Notes: generated by a model not told the origin, from the sequence alone. Positions 8,975 through 17,477 are shown, numbered from the stretch's first letter. The stretch: 64,000 nt of DNA from Coneutiohabitans sp964457925 (GCA_964457925.1 CAYWGH010000027.1:23228-87227), one strand, 5' to 3'. Numbers and translations are program-made.

Positions 8975-10225
8975 TTATCCTATGAGCATCCCTGCTATCG
9001 TTGCCGTCATCCAACTTGCAAGCGCGCCGCCAAACATGGCGCGCAGGCCGAGTTTGGCGAGATCGCCGCGGCGCTCAGGGGCCATGCCGCCAATGCCGCC
9101 GATTTGAATCGCGATTGAAGAAAAATTCGCAAAACCGCACAGCGCATATGTCGCAATCGTAATGGCGCGTTCACTCATGCCGCCGCTTTTGATCAAATCG
9201 CCGAGATGCACATATGCCAAAAATTCGTTGATGGAGATTTTGGTGCCGAGCAAATTGCCGAATTCCAGGCAATCCTTCCACGGCACGCCCATCAGCCAGG
9301 CCAGCGGCGCGAAAATCCAACCGAAGAGTGTGCGCAAATCTTGCGGGAAATAAGTGAATCCCACCCAATTTGACAATGCGCTGTGAAGAACGCCCATGCC
9401 GGCATTAACCACAGCGATGAGCGCAATGAAGGCGAGCAGCATTGCGCCGACGTTCACGGCGAGCTTCATGCCGTCAGCCGCTCCAACGGCCGCGGCTTCA
9501 ATGACGTCCCCGGCGACTTTTCCCGGCGGCACTTTCACGTGCCCCTTGGTCACGGACTCTTCTTTTTCGGGCAAAATGATTTTCGCCATCATCAATGCGG
9601 CCGGTGCTGACATGACACTTGCCGCAAGCAAATGCGCGGCCGGAACTCCCATGGCGATATAACCGGCGAGCACACCGCCGGCTACCGTCGCAAAGCCGCC
9701 CACCATGATCGCCATCAACTCGGATTTGGTGGCCTGCGCGATAAACGGGCGAATCAGCAACGGCGCTTCCGTCTGCCCGACAAAAATGTTTGCTGAGCAC
9801 GAAAGTGATTCCGCGCCGCTTGTGCCCATGGTTTTGGCCATGCCCCGCGCAATGATTTCAACAACTTTTTGCATGATGCCGAGGTGATAAAGGATGGACA
9901 TTACCGCGGAAAAAAATATGATGGTGGGAAGAATGCCGAAGGCGAATTGAAAACCGAATGTGTCTTGATATTCCGGTTTGATGAGGTTGCCGAAAAGAAA
10001 TCCCGAGCCGGCCTTGGTAAAATCGAGAAACGCCGCCACTTTGTCGCCGGTCCACTGAAAAACCGCCTTGCCGGTGTCGGTCCAAAGAATGATGAACGCG
10101 AAAAAAAGCTGCAAACCCACGGCCCAAAACACCACGCGCCAGGGGAAATTTTTGCGGTCGTACGATATGGCATAGGCGATGCCGATCATGGTCACCATGC
10201 CAACCACGCTGATGAGTCGTTCCAT
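8975..10225 (-). CDS. Concentrative nucleoside transporter (CNT/NupC)
   Basis: A 416-residue inner-membrane protein of the NupC/CNT family. Diagnostic blocks are MGTSGAESLSCSANIFVGQTEAP and, near the end, ALCGFANFSSIAIQIGG, which form the nucleoside- and cation-binding re-entrant regions. CNT carriers import nucleosides with H+ or Na+. ATG 10225 follows a strong site, AGGAGGGAGAGC. A compact hairpin stands about 40 bases upstream of the start codon in the leader. The gene is the first of the minus-strand carrier run. Confidence 0.92.
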   Translation of the reverse strand: MERLISVVGMVTMIGIAYAISYDRKNFPWRVVFWAVGLQLFFAFIILWTDTGKAVFQWTGDKVAAFLDFTKAGSGFLFGNLIKPEYQDTFGFQFAFGILPTIIFFSAVMSILYHLGIMQKVVEIIARGMAKTMGTSGAESLSCSANIFVGQTEAPLLIRPFIAQATKSELMAIMVGGFATVAGGVLAGYIAMGVPAAHLLAASVMSAPAALMMAKIILPEKEESVTKGHVKVPPGKVAGDVIEAAAVGAADGMKLAVNVGAMLLAFIALIAVVNAGMGVLHSALSNWVGFTYFPQDLRTLFGWIFAPLAWLMGVPWKDCLEFGNLLGTKISINEFLAYVHLGDLIKSGGMSERAITIATYALCGFANFSSIAIQIGGIGGMAPERRGDLAKLGLRAMFGGALASWMTATIAGMLIG

Positions 10226-10262
10226 GCTCTCCCTCCTCCGTCGATCATGAATCCCTGGCGTC

Positions 10263-10285
10263 GCGTGAGGTTTTGGCCCTCACGC
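10263..10285. promoter_or_regulatory. Leader hairpin upstream of nupC
   Basis: GCGTGAGG and CCTCACGC form a perfect 8-bp stem with a 7-base loop, 38 bases upstream of the nucleoside-transporter start. There is no following T run on the minus strand, so it is not an obvious terminator. It could be an operator or an mRNA structure affecting nupC expression. Confidence 0.45.
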
Positions 10286-10774
10286 ATGGTTTATGATAGT
10301 CTGCTTGATTGCATGTACCTCGCTCAAAACGTCGTGTTACCGGGAAAAGATATTTGCGCAAGATAATGATCTTTCTGTGAAGCACAAGAAATTTTTGCAC
10401 GATCGGTCAGTTATTGGGGATACCTTTTGGGCAGAGGCAAAACTCTGCTCTTGCCTCCCCAAGCGATGAACAGACCGTCAACGAATACGCAGATACCTTA
10501 ATTTCTAGAAATGGCGCCATTGAAATGTCATTCACCTAATCTTGTGAAGCATTCAGCAATTTGCCGGCAACTTCACAATGTCCCTCCGGGATGATATTCA
10601 ACAACGGATGATTTTTCTAAGGTAACAGTCGACACCGATTTTCAAGCAAGCTGAAAATTGAAGCTCTTCGAGCAGCTTTGGAAACTTCGCCCACGGAAGT
10701 AGAACTGGCGCAGAAAGAAAAAGCCTTTTCAGTGGGATTTCATTTCAGTGGGCGAAACACATCAGAATTTTATT

Positions 10775-10895
10775 CTAACTTGACTATGCCAGATTCACAG
10801 CTGAGAGGCAGAGTTCGCTGGGAATTCTGATCAATCTTACTCTGCGATCTCCGCACCACTGCGGTGATTTTTGGAATGTGACATAGTCGAGCTAA
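10775..10895 (+). repeat. Dispersed palindromic element, copy 2 (subfamily A)
   Basis: A 121-bp copy with about ten differences from copy 1, including CTAACTTGACTATGCC at the left end and GACATAGTCGAGCTAA at the right. The end changes are compensatory (C at the first base, G-to-C pairing at the far end), keeping the terminal palindrome. It lies 21 bases past the GNAT stop codon and could act as a transcript end for that operon. Confidence 0.85.
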
Positions 10896-10916
10896 CTTTG
10901 AAAAGCTAATCGCGCA

Positions 10917-11399
10917 CTATTCGCGCAGCAACTTGCAATAAATAACACGGTCATCCCCGACTGTGTAAAAGTCGGGAATGCGGGCAATTTCTTGATAATT
11001 CCGGCGGAGATAGAATTGTCGCGTGGCATTGTAGCTGGATTTGGAGGAGGTTTCAATCATCAACAGGCGGGCGTTTTGCGCTCGAATTTGGTTTTCGACA
11101 AACTCAAGCAAAACTTTGCCGACGCCGCGGCCCTGGCACTTGGGATCAACAGCAATCCAATAAAGATCCCACGTGCCGTCGGTCATCGGCGTCGGGCCAT
11201 AGCAAACATAACCGGCCACACGATCATCTTGATCGGCGGCGCAGTAGAGAATATAATCCTTTTGTTCGGGCCGATCGAGATAGATATCGATCAGCTCAAG
11301 CGCGACTGCGATTTCTACTTCAGTGAAGTTACCCGTATCAAGCAAAATTTGCTTGATACGCAGGCGATCGTCGCGACGCAGGGCGCGAATGGTGATCAT
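10917..11399 (-). CDS. GNAT family N-acetyltransferase
   Basis: A 160-residue GNAT enzyme. The acetyl-CoA motif reads VDPKCQGRGVGKVLL (Q89 to G94 being the QxxGxG/A core), followed by a RLLMIETSSK strand and FYLRRNYQE, the usual C-terminal motif. It would acetylate an amine in the cytoplasm; the substrate is unknown. ATG 11399 has GCGGAG upstream but lies inside the 3' end of the ATP-grasp gene, giving a 62-base overlap. As third gene of a tight operon with two Ddl-like ligases, it may finish a small amide- or peptide-type product. Confidence 0.88.
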   Translation of the reverse strand: MITIRALRRDDRLRIKQILLDTGNFTEVEIAVALELIDIYLDRPEQKDYILYCAADQDDRVAGYVCYGPTPMTDGTWDLYWIAVDPKCQGRGVGKVLLEFVENQIRAQNARLLMIETSSKSSYNATRQFYLRRNYQEIARIPDFYTVGDDRVIYCKLLRE

Positions 11400-12405
11400 G
11401 ACGTTCTCCGCGTTTCAAGGCGCACGTGATGATGTCGCCGACGAGTTGCGTATACGATCGCCCGGAGGCCAGCGCCGAACGCGAGAACCCGGCGTCCGGC
11501 GAAATATCGGGATTGGGATTCACCTCGACAATATACGGTTGATTGTCTTGCGACAGGCGCATATCCACGCGTGCATAATCGCGGCAGCCCATCAAGCGGA
11601 ATGCTGCAATGGCAATCTGTTGCACTTTCCGGGCGGTGTCTTCATCGAGGGGGGCCGGGCATTCAGCGCCGACACTTTGATATTCTTCACTATTCGCCAT
11701 CCACTTGACATTGTAGGAACAAATGCGCGGACGGCCATCCGGCCAATAAGGAAACGTAATTTCGGAAATGGGCAGTGCTTCGGGAATCTGATCGCCGATT
11801 ATGGCAACGTTCAGCTCGCGACCGTCGATATACTCTTCCACCAACGCCGGTTGATGATAGTTCTGAATTACCCATGCCACCCGGCGGCGCAGATCTCCAA
11901 GATTGGACACCACGGATTCCGCATCAATGCCGAGGCTGGCGTCTTCGTGCACGGGTTTCACGATCACCGGATATTTCAAACGAAAGCGCCCGGGCACTTC
12001 GCTGCACAGCATGCCCTTGGGCGCGGGCAGGCCGGCTTGGTTGAGCAGCATCTTGGTCGTCCACTTGTCGGTCGCCATCATCAGCGTCGAGGGCGGCGCA
12101 CCGGTGTATTCCGCACCGAGTAATTCGTAGACGCACGCCAAATGCACATGAAAACGGCTTTCACCTTGCCAGCCTTCAACGAGATTGAAAACCACATCGG
12201 TGGGAATGCGCGACAGGCGTTCCATGAATGCCGGGATGGACTTTTGCAAGGGCGCCAGCATGACGTCATAGCCCAGCTCACGTAATGCCGCAGTTACGGC
12301 GTTGACTTGGTCAAGCACGCCGGCTTCGGAAACATAATCAATCTCGCGGCCGCGCTGTTCGCGGCGCGGCGCGTTGTAAGCAATCAAAACTTTTTGCCCG
12401 GTCAT
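11338..12405 (-). CDS. Ddl-like ATP-grasp ligase (second of pair)
   Basis: A 355-residue protein of the D-Ala-D-Ala ligase-like ATP-grasp family. The N-terminal domain contains TDVVFNLVEGWQGESR and YTGAPPSTLMMATDKWTTK. The grasp lysine block is YPVIVKPVHEDASLGI, the hinge is ALVEEYIDGRELNVAI, and the metal-binding end is ARVDMRLSQDN then VEVNPNPDISP. It would activate a carboxylate as acyl phosphate and join it to an amine. Its ATG overlaps the preceding ligase stop by four bases (ATGA), so translation is coupled. The last 20 residues run into the GNAT gene and look non-family; an indel may have removed an earlier stop at the GNAT ATGA. Peptidoglycan D-Ala-D-Ala synthesis is not the likeliest role. 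Confidence 0.82.
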   Translation of the reverse strand: MTGQKVLIAYNAPRREQRGREIDYVSEAGVLDQVNAVTAALRELGYDVMLAPLQKSIPAFMERLSRIPTDVVFNLVEGWQGESRFHVHLACVYELLGAEYTGAPPSTLMMATDKWTTKMLLNQAGLPAPKGMLCSEVPGRFRLKYPVIVKPVHEDASLGIDAESVVSNLGDLRRRVAWVIQNYHQPALVEEYIDGRELNVAIIGDQIPEALPISEITFPYWPDGRPRICSYNVKWMANSEEYQSVGAECPAPLDEDTARKVQQIAIAAFRLMGCRDYARVDMRLSQDNQPYIVEVNPNPDISPDAGFSRSALASGRSYTQLVGDIITCALKRGERHDHHSRPASRRSPAYQANFA

Positions 12406-13463
12406 GCCTTCACTCCTTGCCGTTTGCAGGCTTCCTCGAGAATCGCGAGGATCAAATCGTCAAATGTCATTCCCGCAGAATAAGCTGCTTTGGGGAAACA
12501 CGAATGCACGGTGGGGTCTTTGATCAAGCCGGGCAGCGGATTCAGCTCCAGAATGTTCGGCTCACCGTTCGCATCCAGGCGAACGTCGATGCGGCAGAGA
12601 TCGCGGCACCCGAGGTAGTTGTACGCCTTCTTGCACATCGTTTCGATTTTTAAGCGCAATTCCTCGTCCAAATCGGCCGGGCATTTATAAATTTCAAGCT
12701 CGTGATCAGGTGAATCCCACAACCATTTTGCTTCCCAGCCATAGATGGGTTTTGCTCCCTGCGGCAATGCTTCGAAGGCGATTTCCACGATCGGCAACAC
12801 GCGCAAGGAAGCGCCATTGCCCAACAACGCCACGGTAAATTCGCGGCCCGGGAGAAACTCTTCAACGATCGCCGGTTGCGAGTAGGTGTTCCAAACTTTC
12901 TCAACCATGGGGCGAAGTGCCTTGCTGTCTTCGATCACCGAGTCTGTCCAGATGCCTTTGCTCGAGCCTTCGAACAGCGGCTTGACAAACATGGGGTAAT
13001 CAAAATGCCGCAACTGCCCGTTCAGCGGCCAAGATTTGAGCACCGCGAATTTCGCGGTGGGCAGGCGATGATACGCCAGAATCTCTTTGGCGCGCGCCTT
13101 GTCCAGGCACATGCCGAGCGTCAACGGATCAGAACCGGTGTACGGAATGCCCAGCATTTCCAGCATGGCTGGAATTACCGATTCGCGTGAAACGCCGGTA
13201 AAGCCCTCCGCGATATTGAAAACGATATCCGGGCGATACTTGCGCAACTTTTCAAAGGCATTGAGATCCGCTTCAATGGGGATGACGTCATGGTACTTGC
13301 CGATCGTCTCCCGCAAGTCCCGCACCACATTTTCATCATCCCATTCCGCAAAATTATCCACACCCTCGACGCCAGAGGCCGGCGAGGGAGGAAATTCCGG
13401 AGGATCCGTATCTTCGGCGGAAGCCGAGATCCGCCTCATGTTGTAGGTAAATCCTACTCGCAT
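12402..13463 (-). CDS. Ddl-like ATP-grasp ligase (first of pair)
   Basis: A 353-residue ATP-grasp ligase related to, but clearly distinct from, its downstream neighbour. Visible blocks are PDIVFNIAEGFTGVSRES, PYTGSDPLTLGMCLDKARAK, YPMFVKPLFEGSSKGIW, AIVEEFLPGREFTVALLG, and CRIDVRLDANGEPNILELNP for Mg and ATP. ATG 13463 (MRVGFTYNMRR) is chosen over GTG 13541 because AAGGAGA stands nine bases before it and the added residues have no family likeness. The start overlaps the end of a 40-codon ORF by ten bases. Two tandem Ddl-like ligases plus GNAT suggest stepwise assembly of a short peptide-like metabolite; substrates are unknown. Confidence 0.83.
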   Translation of the reverse strand: MRVGFTYNMRRISASAEDTDPPEFPPSPASGVEGVDNFAEWDDENVVRDLRETIGKYHDVIPIEADLNAFEKLRKYRPDIVFNIAEGFTGVSRESVIPAMLEMLGIPYTGSDPLTLGMCLDKARAKEILAYHRLPTAKFAVLKSWPLNGQLRHFDYPMFVKPLFEGSSKGIWTDSVIEDSKALRPMVEKVWNTYSQPAIVEEFLPGREFTVALLGNGASLRVLPIVEIAFEALPQGAKPIYGWEAKWLWDSPDHELEIYKCPADLDEELRLKIETMCKKAYNYLGCRDLCRIDVRLDANGEPNILELNPLPGLIKDPTVHSCFPKAAYSAGMTFDDLILAILEEACKRQGVKA

Positions 13464-13576
13464 AAAAACTTTTCTCCTTGAATAAGAGTAAATTGCTGTG
13501 TGATGATCACGTGCAATGAAATGTTCGAAATTGAAGCGCACGAAACTTCAACCATAATCGTGCAATCGTTCGACAT
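13454..13576 (-). CDS. Small ORF (40 aa) translationally coupled to ATP-grasp pair
   Basis: A 40-codon ORF beginning MSNDCTIMVEVSCASIS and ending QGEKFLCE, preceded by a strong ribosome site (CAGGAGAGACCC before ATG). Its TAG overlaps the ligase ATG by ten bases in a TTTTTATGCGAGTAG junction, so ribosomes leaving it could restart on the ligase. It has three Cys (5, 13, 39), a Ser/Ile-rich middle and no membrane segment. I do not recognise it. It may be a precursor peptide used by the two ligases, a coupling leader ORF, or chance. Only conservation in relatives can tell. Confidence 0.45.
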   Translation of the reverse strand: MSNDCTIMVEVSCASISNISLHVIITQQFTLIQGEKFLCE

Positions 13577-14064
13577 GGGTCTCTCCTGAGAGAGATAGAG
13601 ACTAAAACTGTCGCTGTTCGGCAACCGGTGCAGCAAAGCGCCGTTTGCGCAATCGGTCGCCACCGGATTAATCTAGCGCTGGTCTTGGTCGTGTGAAAAC
13701 GACCGCTTCGATCTCACACGGCAATCACCCATTGCAACAGTTGAAAAATTTTTGAATGGCTGAGACGGAATTGAGAAGACAAAGTAATTATAGAAGGAAG
13801 GTTACAGGGACTATTCCCCTCTAAGAGGTGTAGCTTTAAGTGTCTGGCAGGATACGCAGATTTCGGTACGATCACCGCATCTGCCGTAAGATCAAACAAC
13901 ATCTGATTAATAAGTCTCCAAATTGCCCGAGGTATTTTTTTATCGCGCGCAATAAACAAACTTTTTTATGAAAATGCAAGAAATAATTGGCCGTTTCTGG
14001 TGAAAACGTCATTTTTTTGGAGATCAACTCATGTCTGCGCGTTTTTGCAGCGCTGGTTGTCATG
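13577..14064. other. Intergenic stretch, no convincing gene
   Basis: About 490 bases between the small ORF and the small membrane-peptide gene. The minus-strand ORF at 13714-13959 lacks a ribosome site and resembles no family. The stretch near 13640-13730 may hold the promoter of the ligase operon. Nothing else is supported. Confidence 0.4.
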
Positions 14065-14202
14065 TCACTTGACGTTGTGCAACCGTGCCGGCTTCGAGGT
14101 TGACTGCGCGCCGCCCTGTTCCGGGCATCCCCGCGGAAAAAGCAGGAACATCACAAAGAAGATAAAGAGAATGATGATGACGGTTTTTGTGCGTGAACTC
14201 AT
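14065..14202 (-). CDS. Small single-span membrane peptide (45 aa)
   Basis: A 45-residue ORF starting MSSRTKT, followed by an uninterrupted hydrophobic span VIIILFIFFVMFLLF (residues 8-22), then PRGCPEQGG and a short polar tail. GAAAGGAGTCGGGCCTT stands before the ATG, a good ribosome site. The basic N-terminus and span predict an inner-membrane peptide with its C-terminus outside; the Cys at 26 is not in a canonical lipobox. Family unknown. It lies on the same strand as, and upstream of, the ligase operon but about 490 bases away. It is divergent from the next gene. Confidence 0.6.
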   Translation of the reverse strand: MSSRTKTVIIILFIFFVMFLLFPRGCPEQGGAQSTSKPARLHNVK

Positions 14203-14374
14203 AAGGCCCGACTCCTTTCTGGTTTCACCCGGTGACTTTGCCAGTTTATCGCTGCTGGCTCAAAGTTGTCGGCAAGCTAACCAAACTCCTTAAAAAAGTC
14301 AATTGGACATTGTGTTGTTTTTTTATTATGCTGCGAGCAATTGATCTTGATCATCTTACAAAAAGCGCTCAGAT

Positions 14375-15442
14375 ATGACTTCTTCCTGGCTGCTCTACGG
14401 CGCGAACGGCTACACCGGCAAAATCACGGCGCATTTGGCTGTCGAGCGGGGTTTTCGTCCCATTCTGGCGGGGCGCAACGCAATCGCGATACCAACGCTC
14501 GCCCATGAGCTTGGCCTGGAATATCGCATTTTCGATCTCAAAGATTCCGCCGGGATAGCTTCACACCTGCACGGCGTCGCAGCCGTGCTGCATATGTCCG
14601 GACCCTTTTCCGCGACTTCAAGACCAATGCTCGAGGCCTGCCTGCAGGCGCGCGTGCATTATCTGGACATTACCGGCGAGATCGAGGTATTCGAAGCGGC
14701 TTTTGAACGTGAGGCCGAAGCCAAGCATGCCGGAATTGTGATTATGCCCGGAGTCGGCTTTGACGTTGTGCCCACGGATTGCTTAGCGGCCATGCTCAAA
14801 GACCGTTTACCCGATGCCACGCATCTGGAGCTTGCTTTTGCCGGAACCGGCAGATCGAGCAAAGGCACAACGAAGACGGCGATCGAAGCGCTACCCAAGG
14901 GCGGCCGCGTGCGGCTTTCCGGCAAAATCATACAAGTGCCATTCGGTTGGAAAACCCGAGAGATTCCATTTCCAAACGCCAATCGGACAGGCATTTCAAT
15001 TCCATGGGGTGATGTGAGCACGGCATTTCACACCACAGGCATTCCCAACATTTGTGTTTATACTGTGCTCCCAATTGCCATCGTCAAGCGAAAAGGCATG
15101 CTGAACAGATTTGCCCCAATACTTGGCTTAGAACTAGTGCAAAGCATTCTCAAGAAAGTCGCGGTGAGGCATGTGAAGGAATTGAGTAAAACAGAACGCC
15201 AACAGGCATTCACCGAAGTGTGGGGTGAAGTGCGTAACGCCCAGGGGAAAAACGTGACCGGCAGATTGACAACGCCTGAGGGTTACACGCTTACGGCCGA
15301 GTCTTCACTCGCAGCAATGCAGCGTATTTTGCGCGGAGACATTCTGCCGGGCGTGTGGACTCCGGCGCAGGCTTTCGGCGCAAGTTTTGTCACAACGTTG
15401 CCGGGTGTAAAACTTCATTCTTTTGAGACAACCGGAGATTGA
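14375..15442 (+). CDS. Saccharopine dehydrogenase-like NAD(P)-binding protein
   Basis: A 355-residue protein with an N-terminal Rossmann motif YGANGYTGKI (residues 8-17) and the family marks LAGRN, SGPFSATSRPMLEACL and HYLDITGE. This places it with saccharopine-dehydrogenase-like or trans-acting enoyl-reductase-like proteins. Members reduce or oxidise diverse substrates, and many are unassigned. There is no membrane span or signal. ATG 14375 lacks a clear ribosome site. The stop abuts the start of yceH (TGATATG), so the two are probably cotranslated. A role in lysine metabolism is not supported by context. Confidence 0.8.
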   Translation: MTSSWLLYGANGYTGKITAHLAVERGFRPILAGRNAIAIPTLAHELGLEYRIFDLKDSAGIASHLHGVAAVLHMSGPFSATSRPMLEACLQARVHYLDITGEIEVFEAAFEREAEAKHAGIVIMPGVGFDVVPTDCLAAMLKDRLPDATHLELAFAGTGRSSKGTTKTAIEALPKGGRVRLSGKIIQVPFGWKTREIPFPNANRTGISIPWGDVSTAFHTTGIPNICVYTVLPIAIVKRKGMLNRFAPILGLELVQSILKKVAVRHVKELSKTERQQAFTEVWGEVRNAQGKNVTGRLTTPEGYTLTAESSLAAMQRILRGDILPGVWTPAQAFGASFVTTLPGVKLHSFETTGD

Positions 15443-15443
15443 T

Positions 15444-16085
15444 ATGATACTGCTTTCGCCCGAAGAAGCGCGCGTGCTCGGCTGCTTGATTGAAAAAAGC
15501 CAGGCCACGCCGGAATATTACCCCCTGACGCTCAACGCCCTGGTCGCGGCATGCAATCAGAAAACCAGCCGCGATCCGGTGGTGGACTATACTTCTGAAG
15601 AAGTGGAGGAAGCGCTCAGACATTTGCGCGATAAAAACCTGTGCGCCTTTGTGGCGGGAGAAGGCCGCGTGTTGAAATACGCGCATCGTTGTGGAGATAA
15701 CGGCCTGGGACTATCGCCGGCAGAACAGGCGGCATTGAGTCTCATGCTGCTGCGCGGGCCGCAGACCATCGGCGAGATCAAAAACCGCTCGGGCCGGCAG
15801 CATGAGTTTGCCAGCCTGGAAGAGGTGCAGGAAGTTGTCGCAGCTCTGATGGGACGCGAGCCTTCGCTGGCCGAACAAGCGCCGCGCCAGCCAGGGCAGA
15901 AAGAAGTGCGTTACCGGCATTTGTTTTTTGAATATGAAAACGAGATTGAAACAGCTTCGCCGGTTGCCGCCTCGCCCTCCTTGCGCCATGAAGTCGAAGA
16001 ATTGAAAGACACATTGGCGGAAATGCAAACCCGGCTGAATAATTTGGAAGAAACTGTCGCAAAAATGAAGGCCGATCTGTATTGA
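15444..16085 (+). CDS. yceH: YceH family protein (DUF480)
   Basis: A 213-residue protein matching the DUF480/YceH family: LLSPEEARVLGCLIEKSQATPEYYPL, TLNALVAACNQKTSRDPV and the second-domain LRGPQTIGEIKNRSGR blocks are well kept. The family consists of two winged-helix domains followed here by a C-terminal coiled coil (about 175-213, heptads LKDTLAEMQTRLNNLEETV). The role is unknown and may involve nucleic acid. ATG 15444 is chosen over the TTG at 15423 because CCGGAG precedes it and the family starts there. It overlaps nothing but sits two bases after the previous stop. Confidence 0.9.
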   Translation: MILLSPEEARVLGCLIEKSQATPEYYPLTLNALVAACNQKTSRDPVVDYTSEEVEEALRHLRDKNLCAFVAGEGRVLKYAHRCGDNGLGLSPAEQAALSLMLLRGPQTIGEIKNRSGRQHEFASLEEVQEVVAALMGREPSLAEQAPRQPGQKEVRYRHLFFEYENEIETASPVAASPSLRHEVEELKDTLAEMQTRLNNLEETVAKMKADLY

Positions 16086-16103
16086 ATCATGCCGGACATG
16101 CAA

Positions 16104-16781
16104 TCACCGAACGAGCAGCATTTTCCGCCATTGGACATGATTTTCAGCCCGGAGCCGGCAGAAGTATATTCCCGACGGTAGCAACTGACCTTGGTCGTCT
16201 TGACCGTTCCATGGCACACTGTGAAGCCCGGAAGTCAGGCGTTGGGCAAGCAGCTCTCTCACGCGTCGGCCCAAAATATCATAAATTCCAACGATCACCA
16301 CATCTGGCTGGGTTAATCTGGAAAGTTGTGGTGGTTTCAGAGTTGAAGGGACTTGGAAAATTTTAGTGCAGCTCGAAGCCATCTGAAAAAATTACCGGCT
16401 CTTCTTTCACGCTCTCCGGATCGCCGTTTTCGTCGATCAACAATCGGCTAACATAAATGTCATGAAAATTATTACTACTCCAGTCGATGAAGTCACCGGA
16501 GCGAACTCCAGCCCTTGGTTGATGTTGGAATTGATTTGTGTCGGTGGTAGCCAAACAGATTTGATTTTTCTGGAACTCAAAATATCACTTCCTGCGGAAT
16601 CTAAGCTGCCAATAAAAAATAGTTGGTCTCCCATGGGGCTAATAGATGGCTGTCCATCGATCCCAATAATATCAAGCTCAACCGGTTCACTCCACACTTC
16701 AGGAGCCAACGATGGCGCTTGAGAATGGACAAGGTTCATGCAGGTTAGAATTGAGATCCAAATAGCAAAATGGTGTTTCAT
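16104..16781 (-). pseudogene. Remnant of a T9SS-exported PD40-repeat protein
   Basis: Three frames in order rebuild one secreted protein. It starts MKHHFAIWISILTCMNLVHS (signal peptide) and continues with a WD40-like beta-propeller (PD40) block, GQPSISPMGDQLFFIGS. The frame then shifts near 16475 to NNFHDIYVSRLLIDENGD. An in-frame TAA at 16363 stands exactly where the sorting domain normally has Gln: FELH-stop-NFPSPFNSETTT. A last shift near 16315 leads into IYDILGRRVRELL and GIYFCRLRAE, the end of the type IX (type A) sorting domain. The propeller is far shorter than in living members. One nonsense codon and two shifts mark it as dead. Confidence 0.8.
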
Positions 16782-16798
16782 CTTGCGCAACTTTTGGG

Positions 16799-16954
16799 TT
16801 ATCCTTCCCCGGGAAGATAAATTCCATGCGTTGCAGCGGGGTTGATTGGTTGAGCCTGAGAGCCGTCGACGCCACAAGCTATTTCAGTTTGCACTATTGA
16901 ATAGCTCGACAAACCGGCGAGACAGAGCATGAATGCGAGTAAGAATGTTCTCAT
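16799..16954 (-). pseudogene. N-terminal stub of a secreted protein
   Basis: A 51-codon ORF with a strong ribosome site (AAGGAGGTTTGTG before ATG 16954). It starts MRTFLLAFMLCLAGLSS, a signal peptide, and ends THGIYLPGEG at a TAA. The final residues look like the beginning of a larger exported domain in which sequence continues after the Gly, so I read it as the surviving N-terminus of a truncated secreted protein; that likeness is from memory. It could instead be a complete short exported peptide. It is bounded on both sides by other secretion-gene remnants. Confidence 0.5.
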
Positions 16955-16965
16955 CACAAACCTCC

Positions 16966-17477
16966 TTACTTGAGATAATGAATCTTGATGCTTCGCGAAA
17001 ACCGGGCGCTATTTAATCTGACTATATAGATGCCGTTGCCAGCGTCTTCTCCTGAATTGGTTCTTCCGTTCCATGAAATTGCTTGATATCCAGCGCCCGA
17101 CCTTTCAGGTGTAAAAGCAGCGATTTCACGTCCTAAAATATCATAGATTGAAACATGCACTCGGTAGGGCCAATAATTTGGTAAAGAAAAAAATATCTGT
17201 GTGGTATGCTTGAAGGGGTTGGGGTAGTTCTGATATAAAACAGGCTGATTTGGCATTGGTGATTGAGAGGCTTCCTCAACTGAGGTTAGTGTGGTATCAC
17301 CAAATAAGGTGCCGTTAATATAAGCACCGACAAGAAAATTAAGATCCCCTCTGCCCCTTCGAATATGAATCCAAGGCCTGGCGCCAGGGCCCTTTCAGTA
17401 AACAGACCGATATGATTGTCATCAATCAGAAGGTCGAAAGAATAGTCGTAACAATTCTGAAAATTACCCGAGGGGCT
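16966..17477 (-). pseudogene. C-terminal remnant of a T9SS cargo protein
   Basis: The lower part encodes VLYQNYPNPFKHTTQIFFSL, then VSIYDILGREIAAF and NGIYIVRLNS, a complete type A sorting domain for type IX secretion. Reading upstream, the frame runs through DLNFLVGAYINGTLFGD, then shifts near 17355 to CYDYSFDLLIDDNHIGL and GLGFIFEGAEG. No start codon or N-terminal part is found, and a TAG stops the upstream frame at 17478. It is therefore the tail of a lost secreted protein with at least one indel. The cargo domain is not identifiable. Confidence 0.75.

Larger units (their letters stand above)
10226..10916. other. Intergenic stretch with hairpin and repeat
   Basis: This 691-base gap between the nucleoside transporter and the GNAT gene holds the leader hairpin at 10263-10285 and repeat copy 2 at 10775-10895. 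Between them I see no convincing gene in any frame, only short ORFs without ribosome sites, and a direct pair of TTTCAGTGGG at about 10717-10752. It probably carries the nupC promoter. Confidence 0.5.

Noticed and set aside
11338..13463. The ATP-grasp pair as the cell's D-Ala-D-Ala ligases
   Set aside because: Two dissimilar ligases coupled with a GNAT and far from cell-wall genes do not fit; the motif layout supports only family membership.
13714..13959. An 81-codon minus-strand ORF upstream of the ATP-grasp operon
   Set aside because: No ribosome site and no recognisable motif; composition looks random.
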